Shown here in pieces: positions 18,326-25,908 of a DNA stretch of 31,875 bases; position 1 is the first letter of the stretch, and each line of letters opens with the position of its first letter. The DNA is from JBFJVZ01 sp041623895 (lineage in GTDB: Bacteria > Planctomycetota > Planctomycetia > Pirellulales > Pirellulaceae), in contig JBFJVZ010000026.1 in assembly GCA_041623895.1 (NCBI GenBank), forward strand, positions 1 through 31,875. Reading direction: 5' to 3'. The notes under the pieces were generated by a model that was not told where the DNA came from, made no database searches, and worked only from the letters and a program-made list of their open reading frames with translations. The position numbers were made by a program, and so were the translations under genes.

Positions 18326-19597
18326 ATGACGAACTGGAAAACTCCCGCTGGCATGACTCGCCGGCACTTCATGAATCACCTGGCCGGCTCCACGGCGGCG
18401 GCTGGTGCCGCGTTGACGCTTGGCAATTCGATCATTGCTCACGCTGATGAGTTGAAAAAGAATCGCAAGTCCGCGATCTTGCTGTGGATGGGCGGCGGTC
18501 CACCAACGATCGATATCTGGGATCTGAAGCCCGGTGCGCCGACCGGGGGACCTTTCCAGCCGATCTCCACCACCGGCAACATGCAGATCAGCGAGCACAT
18601 GCCCTTGACCGCGCAGCAGATGCATCACCTGTCGATCGTCCGCAGCATGTCCACGCGGGAAGCCGATCACAATCGCGGTCGCTATTACATGCACACCGGT
18701 TATGTACCCAATCCGAACATCGAACACCCCAGTTACGGTTCGGTACTGTCGCACGAACTGATGCATCAACGACCGGAGCTTGAAATTCCGCCGTTCGTAT
18801 CGATTGGTGGTGCAAGTGCCGGTCCTGGTTTCCTGGGCATGGCCTGGGCACCGTTCTCCGTGACCAGCAACGGACGTATCCGCAATCTGGATATGAAGAT
18901 TGACGACACGCGTTTGATGCAACGGATGGCAGCACTGAACTTGATTGAAACGGGATTCGAGAAACGGACGCGAGATCTGCCCGCTTCCGAGCACGCCAAG
19001 GTGCTGAAGAAGACGCTGGACTTGATGACCAGCGATCAGATGAAAGCATTCAAGGTCTCCGAAGAGCCTGAGGAAGTCAAAGAACGATATGGCACCGACG
19101 GATTCGGCCAAGGATGTTTGCTGGCGCGGCGTCTGGTCGAAGCAGGTGTGCCGTTTGTCGAAGTCGACTTGGGTGGCTGGGACTTGCACCAGAACGTCCA
19201 CCAGACGCTGTCCGAAACCAAGCTTCCACAATTGGACAAAGCGATGAGTGCCTTGGTCGAAGACCTGGCACAACGCGAACTGATCCAAGACACCGTGGTG
19301 ATGTGGATGGGTGAATTTGGACGTACCCCACGGATCAATCAAAACTCGGGACGTGACCACTGGGCGCGATCCTGGTCCGTGGTTGTCGGTGGTGCCGGCA
19401 TCAAAGGCGGCTTGGCGGTTGGTGAGACCAACTCCGACGGCACGGCTGTCGAAACCGAGCCGTTTAGCAGCGAAGATTTAATGACCACGGTCTGCAAAGG
19501 ACTCGGGATTTCCACCGAAACCACCTTCACCAGCAAGAATGGTCGGCCGATGAAGATTGCGGGCGGTGGCAAAATCATTAGCGAATTAGTGGCTTAA
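18326..19597 (+). CDS. Tat-exported DUF1501 domain protein
   Basis: A 423-residue protein with a twin-arginine signal (MTRRHFMNHLAGSTAAAGAAL), so it is exported folded. The body is a DUF1501 domain, a distant relative of the alkaline phosphatase/sulfatase fold: LLWMGGGPPTIDIWDLKPGA, SIVRSMST, VEVDLGGWDLHQNV, VVMWMGEFGRTPRINQ and GRDHWARSWSVVVGGAGIKGG; the Asp and His residues of these blocks are the likely metal ligands. It follows the DUF1549/DUF1553 gene, its usual partner, and probably shares a transcript with it. A DUF1501 enzyme activity is not established. The start ATG 18326 puts the RR motif at residues 12-13. A hairpin and the sigma factor gene follow. Confidence 0.92.
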   Translation: MTNWKTPAGMTRRHFMNHLAGSTAAAGAALTLGNSIIAHADELKKNRKSAILLWMGGGPPTIDIWDLKPGAPTGGPFQPISTTGNMQISEHMPLTAQQMHHLSIVRSMSTREADHNRGRYYMHTGYVPNPNIEHPSYGSVLSHELMHQRPELEIPPFVSIGGASAGPGFLGMAWAPFSVTSNGRIRNLDMKIDDTRLMQRMAALNLIETGFEKRTRDLPASEHAKVLKKTLDLMTSDQMKAFKVSEEPEEVKERYGTDGFGQGCLLARRLVEAGVPFVEVDLGGWDLHQNVHQTLSETKLPQLDKAMSALVEDLAQRELIQDTVVMWMGEFGRTPRINQNSGRDHWARSWSVVVGGAGIKGGLAVGETNSDGTAVETEPFSSEDLMTTVCKGLGISTETTFTSKNGRPMKIAGGGKIISELVA

Positions 19598-19616
19598 GCA
19601 AGAGTCCGGAACTGAA

Positions 19617-19637
19617 GAGCCCAGACCCGGAGGGCTC
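19617..19637 (+). promoter_or_regulatory. Hairpin overlapping the sigma-factor ribosome binding site
   Basis: GAGCCC (19617-19622) pairs with GGGCTC (19632-19637) around a 9-base loop. The Shine-Dalgarno GGAGG (19629-19633) lies partly in the loop and partly in the 3' stem, and the TTG start follows at 19639. The structure could limit translation of the sigma factor or slow readthrough from the DUF1501 gene; there is no T-tract. Confidence 0.5.
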
Positions 19638-19638
19638 C

Positions 19639-20247
19639 TTGCCTGAATCGCTTGGATCGTCCCGCAAAAACTCACCAACCAAGCTCGACTCCCAGACCGG
19701 GAAGTCGGGGTTGGGAGAGTCGGCGGAAGCAGTCCCATCAGTCGATCCGAGTGAGCTGATCACCCGGCACCAACGAGGTGTGTGGCGATACTTGCGCGTC
19801 TTGGGTTGTGACGCTGCAACCGCCGACGATTTGACGCAGGAGACATTTTTAAGAGTTCTTCGCCAGGATAAGTTCGTTCAACACAATGACGCGGCTACTG
19901 CGGGATATTTGAGGCGAACGGCGTACAACCTGTTGGTCTCTCGGCACCGCAAATTGGGCCGCATGCAAACGGTCGCCGAGCCAGCGGTTTTGGATGAGAT
20001 TTGGAATCGTTGGGCTGGCAAAGATTTAACGGGAGATGTAGCAGTCGACGCTTTGAGGTCGTGCCTGGATGGACTGACCGAACGAGCGCAACTTGCCCTG
20101 CAGATGCGGTTTGCTGACAACGCCAGCCGGGTCGAAATTGGCAACGCACTCGGGATCACGGATCACGGTGCCAGAAACTTGATGCAAAGGGCCAAGCAGC
20201 AACTACGGCAATGCGTCGAAGAAAAGCTGCAACAATTAGAACCATGA
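19639..20247 (+). CDS. ECF-type RNA polymerase sigma factor
   Basis: A 202-residue sigma-70 family regulator with only regions 2 and 4. Region 2 (~40-105) contains GVWRYLRVLGCDAATADDLTQETFLRVLR and GYLRRTAYNLL; region 4 (~140-195) contains LDGLTERAQLALQMRFADN and a helix-turn-helix VEIGNALGITDHGARNLMQRAKQQLR. The start is TTG 19639: there is no upstream or nearby in-frame ATG, and GGAGG sits 5 bases ahead. The stop overlaps the next gene's start as ATGA, so it is coupled to a transmembrane protein that is its likely anti-sigma factor. The N-terminal ~38 residues are polar and probably disordered. Its target promoters are unknown. Confidence 0.92.
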   Translation: MPESLGSSRKNSPTKLDSQTGKSGLGESAEAVPSVDPSELITRHQRGVWRYLRVLGCDAATADDLTQETFLRVLRQDKFVQHNDAATAGYLRRTAYNLLVSRHRKLGRMQTVAEPAVLDEIWNRWAGKDLTGDVAVDALRSCLDGLTERAQLALQMRFADNASRVEIGNALGITDHGARNLMQRAKQQLRQCVEEKLQQLEP

Positions 20248-22169
20248 GTAACGACAAATTGAATTCGCACGAAGAGCAGGCAATGGACGCCTTGCTCTCT
20301 GAGGTTCTCGCTGGAGCAGTTCCTCCCGATCTGTCGGAGCACATTCTGGCCAGGCATAGCGACAGTGCTTACAAGCCTCTGCTGGTTGAGGTCCAGGAAG
20401 ATTCGCGAAGTCCCCGCAAGAGGTCGGCCGTCAGACCACTTGCCACCGTGTTTTCGATCGTCACAGCTTTGGCAGCAAGCGTGTTGCTGCTGGTCTGGCT
20501 GCAGGGGCAGGCGGATCAACCTGATAATCAGCCGTCGTCGTTGGTAGCGGACAACCAGATGGCAGCGGCCACCGACGAAACACCCGGCGACAGCGTTGCC
20601 CGGCAGACGCCTGCCCTGACGGCAGCGGACGAAATCCCCGATGCTCCGCGTTCGCGACCGATTCCCAAAGGCATTCCGCTGATCGTCACTGACAGCGAAA
20701 GCAACGCGAATCCATCGAAAGGCGACCAACTCAATTCCATTCAGATCCCGGATTCGCAGACGGATCCGGAAGCGATCTCGCTGGTCTCCAAGCGGGTCGA
20801 CGAAAAATGGTTTGAATACTGGACGGCGATCGGAATTCAACCCACGGAGAATTCGGCCTTGCCTGAGTTGCTCGCCCGTTTAGCGGAACGCCTGGACGCG
20901 AATCTTCCGCCCCAGGCACTCGCTGACGCAGAGTCTTTGCGTGCAGCACTGGGTAGCGCAGAAAATGCCAATCAGATCGCTCGCAAGTGGCTGACGGAGG
21001 TGACGGATGGTGGTTTGTTGCGGATCGATTCCGATGCACGCGGTCGACTGATCGACGATGTGACCGAGGTGTTTCAGGGACAACGCCGGTTGGACGTGAC
21101 CCTGGCCCAGTGGTTTGGCGGTCAGGACCCTCACTCTTCCGACTGGTACGCAGCCTTGTCGGCGTCGGGTAACCAGCCAATGGTCCGACGGATTGCCCTG
21201 CTTTCGATGAATGTCGATCTTCGCTGTACGCAGTGTCACGACGCCAAAATTGAAGGCAGCGGTCGCCAAGAAGATTACTGGTCGTTCGCTTCCTTCATTC
21301 GACAAAGCGTCCGGCGTGACCGGAACGGACAGTGGATCGTCAGTCAGGGCGATTCGTTTGGCAAGCCGCTGTTTTACGAGCTTCCCGATGGCCGCCAGCG
21401 GATGGTTCAAGCATCCATCCCAACATCGTGGGTGCCAACAGAGGAACCAATCCAAGACGTTCGACAGTGGTCACGGCGAATCGTCGCCTCACCGCAGCTT
21501 GCCCGCGGCGTCGTTAATTCGCTTTGGAAACTTGTACACGGCCGGCGGCTTCACGGTGGGGTTGTCGACACGATCGCGGCACCACACAACGAGTCGCTGG
21601 TGCAGATGGAAGAGCAGCTTGCCGATGACTTGCTGCAATCAAATTTTGACGTGGTCCGCTCCTTGGCGTTGATCGTTCATTCGCCAGCGACCCGTCGCTC
21701 GGTACCTCAAGCGTTGAAACCGGAAAACGCGTTGTTGGCCAGCGATGCCGAGCTCGGCGCCGCACGAGACATCGTCGGTGCTTTTGCCGGGGCCTTGCCG
21801 TCGCAGGCAAAGCCCCCGATCAGCCGTCGCGTTGATCTCGCGATGCGATCCGCGGGTGGTTCGGTTCAGTCGATTCGAGAAGGAAATACGATCAACGCTC
21901 AGGCGGACGGTTCGGGTGGAAACGATGGGATCAGCAAGCCCCGTAAGGATGATGCGGCCAATGGATTCCCCACCAATGCGGGCGACCTTCCCGTGCCCTG
22001 GCTTAGATCGATCAAAGGCTACGACGGCCGTGTTGAACATCTGGGATATTTAGCGGGAGTGAACCAACTTCCCGGGGATGTGCTTGAAGTTGCTGAGGCG
22101 ATGAAGAATTCGCCAGAAATCAGCGAACAGCTCGCTCTTCACCGGATTTGGTGGCTGTTGAGCCCCTGA
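20244..22169 (+). CDS. Membrane-anchored DUF1549/DUF1553-like protein, candidate anti-sigma factor
   Basis: A 641-residue, single-pass protein. The cytoplasmic part (1-66) has a short Asp/Glu-rich helix region (EEQAMDALLSEVLAGAVPPD) followed by basic residues; the membrane helix is ~67-87 (ATVFSIVTALAASVLLLVWL); a low-complexity linker leads to an exported domain. That domain repeats the DUF1549/DUF1553 plan: AISLVSKRVDEKWFEYW, MNVDLRCTQCHDAK (CxxCH at 328-332), YWSFASFIRQSVRRD, then GVVNSLWKLVHGRRLHGG, APHNESLVQMEEQLADDLLQ and HSPATRRS. Position, 4-base coupling to the sigma gene and topology make it the probable anti-sigma/sensor; no classical zinc-binding anti-sigma motif is seen, so this is inferred. 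ATG 20244 is preferred over an ORF extension to 20211. Confidence 0.82.
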   Translation: MSNDKLNSHEEQAMDALLSEVLAGAVPPDLSEHILARHSDSAYKPLLVEVQEDSRSPRKRSAVRPLATVFSIVTALAASVLLLVWLQGQADQPDNQPSSLVADNQMAAATDETPGDSVARQTPALTAADEIPDAPRSRPIPKGIPLIVTDSESNANPSKGDQLNSIQIPDSQTDPEAISLVSKRVDEKWFEYWTAIGIQPTENSALPELLARLAERLDANLPPQALADAESLRAALGSAENANQIARKWLTEVTDGGLLRIDSDARGRLIDDVTEVFQGQRRLDVTLAQWFGGQDPHSSDWYAALSASGNQPMVRRIALLSMNVDLRCTQCHDAKIEGSGRQEDYWSFASFIRQSVRRDRNGQWIVSQGDSFGKPLFYELPDGRQRMVQASIPTSWVPTEEPIQDVRQWSRRIVASPQLARGVVNSLWKLVHGRRLHGGVVDTIAAPHNESLVQMEEQLADDLLQSNFDVVRSLALIVHSPATRRSVPQALKPENALLASDAELGAARDIVGAFAGALPSQAKPPISRRVDLAMRSAGGSVQSIREGNTINAQADGSGGNDGISKPRKDDAANGFPTNAGDLPVPWLRSIKGYDGRVEHLGYLAGVNQLPGDVLEVAEAMKNSPEISEQLALHRIWWLLSP

Positions 22170-22360
22170 TTCTGTGGCGAAACGCGCCGGAGTGTTACGA
22201 TTTTTGCATTTGCCCGCGAATCGTCCCCCGAGCGCTAACAATCCAGACCGCTACCAATCCCCAGCCCGGTGATCTTGTCGGCTGATCGAGTATGATAGTG
22301 GTTCGCTCGCTGCGGCGAATTATCATTCACTTGTCTTTTCTTGGTCGGGTCAGAATTTCG

Positions 22361-23152
22361 ATGGGCATTCGTTTTGCCTGCCATGTTTGTTCAAAGAGAT
22401 TGAACATCAAGCAAGAGCTAGCGGGGCGCCGTGGAATCTGCCCAGCTTGTTCGGCAAAATTCCGAATTCCGCTACACGACGCTGAGAAATCGATACCGAT
22501 TGATTCGCCAAGGCCTATCAATGGCCAAGCTGAAGCCGGCCAGTCAATGGCAGGCGGAAATCAGGCCGATGGGCATCAGGCTGGTGGGCATCAGGCTGGT
22601 GGGCATCAGGCTGGTGGGCATCAGGCTGGCGGAAATCAGGCCGATGGGCATCAATCCGTCGCGCAAGCCAGTCAACCGCAGGCCGACATCGATTTGATCG
22701 ATGACGATTCCACGTCCACTTGGTATGTCCGCCCGCCTAGCGGTGGCCAATATGGTCCTGCGACCGGAGAAATCCTGCGGCAGTGGATCAACGAAGGACG
22801 TGTTGCCGCGACATCATTATTATGGCGCGAAGGTTGGCCTCAGTGGCGCGAAGCGAAAGAAGCGTTACCGCAACTCGCGGGACGATTGCCGGACTCTGGT
22901 TCGGAACCCACGTTGGCCGCAACCAGGGTCAGCTCGCGCGAGGCAGATGAATTCGGATTTGGTGCCACGTTGAATTCCGAGGCCGCGGAGAGTGTGGTTT
23001 CCTCCCTTGACACCGCGTACCAGCCAAATGGCCGTGCCGATGTTGGCTCCGATCGGCGTGTACGCTCCGACTATCGGACCATGACCATCACGATCCTGAC
23101 GGTGTTGGCCGTCGGCCTCGTTTTCGCGTTGGCTTTCGTGCTCTCGCGCTAG
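22361..23152 (+). CDS. Zinc-ribbon and GYF-domain membrane protein
   Basis: A 263-residue protein with four parts. A zinc ribbon at the N-terminus (MGIRFACHVC then GICPACSAKFRIP; Cys 7, 10, 27, 30) is followed by a repeat tract of five-residue units (NQADG, HQAGG; ~67-98), a GYF_2-type domain (WYVRPPSGGQYGPATGEILR, then WINEGRVAATSLLWREGWPQW; ~121-170) and a C-terminal membrane helix (TMTITILTVLAVGLVFALAF). GYF domains bind proline-rich peptides; with a single C-terminal anchor the bulk is probably cytoplasmic. Planctomycetes have many zinc-ribbon/GYF proteins of unknown role. ATG 22361 is chosen as it begins the ribbon; an upstream in-frame start at 22292 would add a non-conserved basic leader. 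Confidence 0.82.
   Translation: MGIRFACHVCSKRLNIKQELAGRRGICPACSAKFRIPLHDAEKSIPIDSPRPINGQAEAGQSMAGGNQADGHQAGGHQAGGHQAGGHQAGGNQADGHQSVAQASQPQADIDLIDDDSTSTWYVRPPSGGQYGPATGEILRQWINEGRVAATSLLWREGWPQWREAKEALPQLAGRLPDSGSEPTLAATRVSSREADEFGFGATLNSEAAESVVSSLDTAYQPNGRADVGSDRRVRSDYRTMTITILTVLAVGLVFALAFVLSR
22556..22660 (+). repeat. 15-base in-frame tandem repeat within GYF gene
   Basis: Four units of 15 bases (22571-22630; GGGCATCAGGCTGGT, the last ending GGC) are flanked on each side by an identical variant unit GGAAATCAGGCCGAT (22556-22570 and 22631-22645), and then by a half-matching unit to 22660. Units keep frame and encode HQAGG or NQADG. Such a tract is prone to slippage, which would change the linker length without breaking the frame. 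Confidence 0.9.
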
Positions 23153-23516
23153 CCAAGCGTAAATAGAAGTCGATTGGTAAGGCCGGTTGAAGGGCATGGC
23201 GGGGATGGCTTCATGGTTGGGCCAGGCTCCGTCCGAGCCCAAGCGTCGGAAAACTTTGCGGCTCCGCGGGAGCGTCGCCCTCCCTGCGGTTGTGAAACTT
23301 GTCTTCTTGTCCTTCACGCGTAACAGAAAAACGTATCCGCCAGCCTTTTCACCATCCCAGGGCAAGGCTCCTGCGGAGCCGGAAAACGAGCAAATCTTTT
23401 GCTCATTAACTCGGCGGCAGCTTCGCCCCAACGGGCGCCTGCGACCGATCGCGAAATCAAGTATGCTACGCTGCTGCTGTAGTCAACAAGAACATCCTAT
23501 TTGGGAGCAAAGCGTT
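23153..23516. repeat. Hairpin-rich intergenic region
   Basis: This 364-base gap holds at least four short perfect hairpins: GGCTC/GAGCC (23225-23239), GCTCC/GGAGC (23261-23273), GGCTCC/GGAGCC (23366-23380) and GAGCAAA/TTTGCTC (23388-23404). None has a clean T-tract. An open frame spans the region in phase with the next gene, but its composition (low-complexity, no domain) argues against coding. The GGCTC-type core resembles 13576-13587. The Shine-Dalgarno for the next gene (GGGAG near 23503-23507) is at the end. Confidence 0.6.
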
Positions 23517-24083
23517 ATGCGTCCATTGTCAATATATCTTCTTGCCTTGCCACTGTTGTGTCTGGGTGTTGTGCGAATCGGCACTGCTGATGAAGCCGGC
23601 GCCAAGACCGAACAAATCAGCGTCTTTAGTGCGGGGACACTGCATGTGCCCGCCACGTTCAAGCGTGTTCCAGTCAAATCGCGAATCATCGAGCACGAGT
23701 TTCAAGTGCAAGTCGGCGAGGGCGACGAGGCGCAAACGGCTCGAGTCACCATGATGGCCGCTGGTGGCGATATCGAAGACAACATCAAACGCTGGAAGGG
23801 CCAATTCAGCGGCGGTGATGAAGAGGCGCAAAAGACCGAGGACATGAAGATCGGGGACTGGAAGGTCTACATCGTCGACGTCAATGGGAAATATCAAGAA
23901 CGCGTGGGAGGCGGTCCTTTTGCCGGTGGCAAAGTTGTGGAACGCGAGAACTATGCGATGACGGGCGCTATCCTTTTGCATCCCGAGGGTCGTAAATTCT
24001 TTGTCAAAATGATCGGCCCCGCGGCGGTTGTGAAGAAGCATCGTAAACCGTTCGTGGAAATGATCCAGTCAATCAAGAAGTGA
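23517..24083 (+). CDS. Secreted protein of unknown function
   Basis: A 188-residue protein with a signal peptide (MRPLSIYLLALPLLCLGVVR then IGTADEA). The mature part has no recognised family: it alternates charged and beta-like stretches (GTLHVPATFKRVPVKSRIIE, QVQVGEGDEAQTARVTMMAAG, WKGQFSGGDEEAQ, GDWKVYIVDVNGKYQERVGG, RKFFVKMIGPAAVVKKHRKP) and ends in a basic helix. This resembles in outline small secreted lipid- or ligand-binding beta proteins, but that is only an impression. ATG 23517 has GGGAG 9 bases upstream and starts the signal peptide; an upstream open frame is disregarded. A weak AT-rich hairpin (24075-24092) covers the stop codon. The ATPase gene follows 53 bases on. Confidence 0.75.
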   Translation: MRPLSIYLLALPLLCLGVVRIGTADEAGAKTEQISVFSAGTLHVPATFKRVPVKSRIIEHEFQVQVGEGDEAQTARVTMMAAGGDIEDNIKRWKGQFSGGDEEAQKTEDMKIGDWKVYIVDVNGKYQERVGGGPFAGGKVVERENYAMTGAILLHPEGRKFFVKMIGPAAVVKKHRKPFVEMIQSIKK

Positions 24084-24136
24084 AGACTTCTTAACACGCA
24101 TACCCATCTGGATTCCTCTTCGCAGGAAGCAACCAC

Positions 24137-25774
24137 ATGAACATTCAAGGTTTCCTGGAACACCACGGAATTGTTCGCAATCCTTTTGCCGAAGAGGACG
24201 CTCAGACCGACCCGGTTTTCAAAGAGCACTGTATCAGCAGTGCGTATCATCCGATCTGGGACAAGGTTTATGGTGATCCCACCGAACCATCGACCGCCAT
24301 CATTTTTGGTCCCAAAGGATCCGGCAAAACCGCGATACGTTTGCAAATCGATCGTCACCTGGAGAAGTACAACGAACAGAATCCTGGTCGTCAGGTGTTT
24401 GTGATTCGCTACGACGACTTCAATCCGTTCCTGGATCACTTCAGTGAACGGATGGGTTGGCGGACGATTAAGAAGCCCGAGCGAATTTTGGACCAGTGGA
24501 AGCTATGGGATCACATGGACTCCATTCTTTGCTTGGGTGTTACCCATTTGGTCGATGATATCCTGCACGCCAGCAAACAAGCTTCCGGCGATGCGGTTGC
24601 CTTAAAGGCAATTCGCAAACTGGATCGCACCAGCGCTCGGGACTTGTTGATGTTGGCCGCTTGCTACGACCAGTCGACCGAAGGATCGTATACCGACCGC
24701 TGGAAATCCCTCCGCAGAAAACTCAGGTACCACAACTTCACCGCGAAAATCAGCGGCTGGTTCGCTGTGTTTTGGACGATTGCCGTGGTCGCATTCTTTG
24801 CCTGGTTGTTTTTGGGCTCGCCAAAATTCTGGCAATCGGGAGAAGCGAGCAAAACATCGGCTGCCCAGGTTCAAGCCGGCCGCCACGATGTGCACCTGGT
24901 CAGCATGATTCAAGCCGCGGACGAAATTGCAGTAGACGAAACCGGCGAAGAGGCGGACGATGCCGCGGCCGCAACACCCAATCCCAATCTACTGTGGTTG
25001 GCTGCCTTGATGATCCTGGTCGGTTGCCTGCCGTATTTCATTCGCTGGGCGAAGTGCTATCTGGCGGCCCTGGGAATCCATCGACACATGCGCGTGGGCA
25101 AACGCGAAGTCGGCTCGACCCGAAAAGTACTGCAGTGGATTCCCACCAAGGAATTGGCAAGTCAGCCATTGCCCCGTTATGACCGAACCGATGATCGCTA
25201 CGAGTTACTCACCAAATTTCAATCTGTGTTGTCGCAGTTAGGATTTGACGGGACGATCGTGTTGATGGATCGTGCTGACGAACCGCACTTGCTGGGCGGC
25301 AAGCCGGAATTGATGCGACGGTTCGTGTGGCCAATGCTGGATAACAAGCTGCTAAAACATCCCGGCCTGGGATTCAAGTTGATGTTGCCGCAAGAGCTGT
25401 ATCGTGACATGGAACGCGAGACGCGGGAATTTCACGAACGCGCAAGGCTGGACAAACAAAACGTGATCCCTTCGTTCCAGTGGACCGGAGAATCTCTGTA
25501 CGATTTGGCTCGCGCCCGAATGATGGCCTGCGCCCAAAGTGGACGAAACCCGGAGCCCAAAGATTTGTTCGATGAAAACGTGGAATACCAGCGGATGCTG
25601 GCGGCATTTCAGTCGCTGCGAGTTCCACGTCACCTCTTTCGATTCCTTTATCGTGTGCTGGTTGATCACTGCAACCGCCACACCGACGCCGATCCTGTCT
25701 ACAAAATTGACGCTCAAACCTTCGAGGCGGTGCTGGCGGTGTACAGCCGCGAAGCTGACCCGGCAATGAATTAA
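24137..25774 (+). CDS. Membrane-spanning P-loop ATPase, KAP-like topology
   Basis: A 545-residue P-loop protein. The Walker A motif is GPKGSGKT (58-65). A likely Walker B strand is GTIVLMDRADE (~372-382). Between them are two hydrophobic helices, ISGWFAVFWTIAVVAFFAWL (~206-225) and NLLWLAALMILVGCLPYFI (~284-302), separated by an acidic loop, so the nucleotide domain is interrupted by a membrane hairpin. This arrangement is known from KAP NTPases, though the N-terminus (NPFAEEDA) recalls AAA+/ORC-type ATPases; which family applies is not settled. The C-terminal third is helical (LYDLARARMMACAQ, VPRHLFRFLYRVLVDHC). Start is ATG 24137 with AGGAAG 8 bases ahead. Role unknown; a membrane-tethered switch or remodelling ATPase is possible. 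Confidence 0.75.
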   Translation: MNIQGFLEHHGIVRNPFAEEDAQTDPVFKEHCISSAYHPIWDKVYGDPTEPSTAIIFGPKGSGKTAIRLQIDRHLEKYNEQNPGRQVFVIRYDDFNPFLDHFSERMGWRTIKKPERILDQWKLWDHMDSILCLGVTHLVDDILHASKQASGDAVALKAIRKLDRTSARDLLMLAACYDQSTEGSYTDRWKSLRRKLRYHNFTAKISGWFAVFWTIAVVAFFAWLFLGSPKFWQSGEASKTSAAQVQAGRHDVHLVSMIQAADEIAVDETGEEADDAAAATPNPNLLWLAALMILVGCLPYFIRWAKCYLAALGIHRHMRVGKREVGSTRKVLQWIPTKELASQPLPRYDRTDDRYELLTKFQSVLSQLGFDGTIVLMDRADEPHLLGGKPELMRRFVWPMLDNKLLKHPGLGFKLMLPQELYRDMERETREFHERARLDKQNVIPSFQWTGESLYDLARARMMACAQSGRNPEPKDLFDENVEYQRMLAAFQSLRVPRHLFRFLYRVLVDHCNRHTDADPVYKIDAQTFEAVLAVYSREADPAMN

Positions 25775-25810
25775 ATAGTGCATTTCTAGAATTCATGTAG
25801 CGGCAGCCGA

Positions 25811-25849
25811 ACGACTTTCGCTCCCAGGCTGTTAATTTATGAAAGTCGT
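25811..25849. repeat. Inverted repeat in ATPase-protease gap
   Basis: ACGACTTTC (25811-25819) and GAAAGTCGT (25841-25849) are perfect 9-base inverted arms with a 21-base loop. No T-tract follows. It may be a weak terminator after the ATPase gene or a dispersed palindrome. Confidence 0.55.
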
Positions 25850-25908
25850 CGTCCGCTCCACGAACGAACGTTTTGTTTTCCCATTCCGACGCGGAGCGTC
25901 GGACGACA

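Noticed and set aside
18320..19360. Long open frame (346 codons) antisense to the DUF1501 gene
   Set aside because: It mirrors codon bias of the real gene; the plus-strand frame has a Tat signal and family motifs, the antisense one has no recognisable domain.
22556..22660. Possible CRISPR array
   Set aside because: Units are 15 bases, directly tandem without spacers, in frame within a gene.
23187..23516. Upstream extension of the secreted protein's frame
   Set aside because: The extension crosses hairpin repeats and is low complexity; the ATG at 23517 has a good ribosome site and starts a signal peptide.
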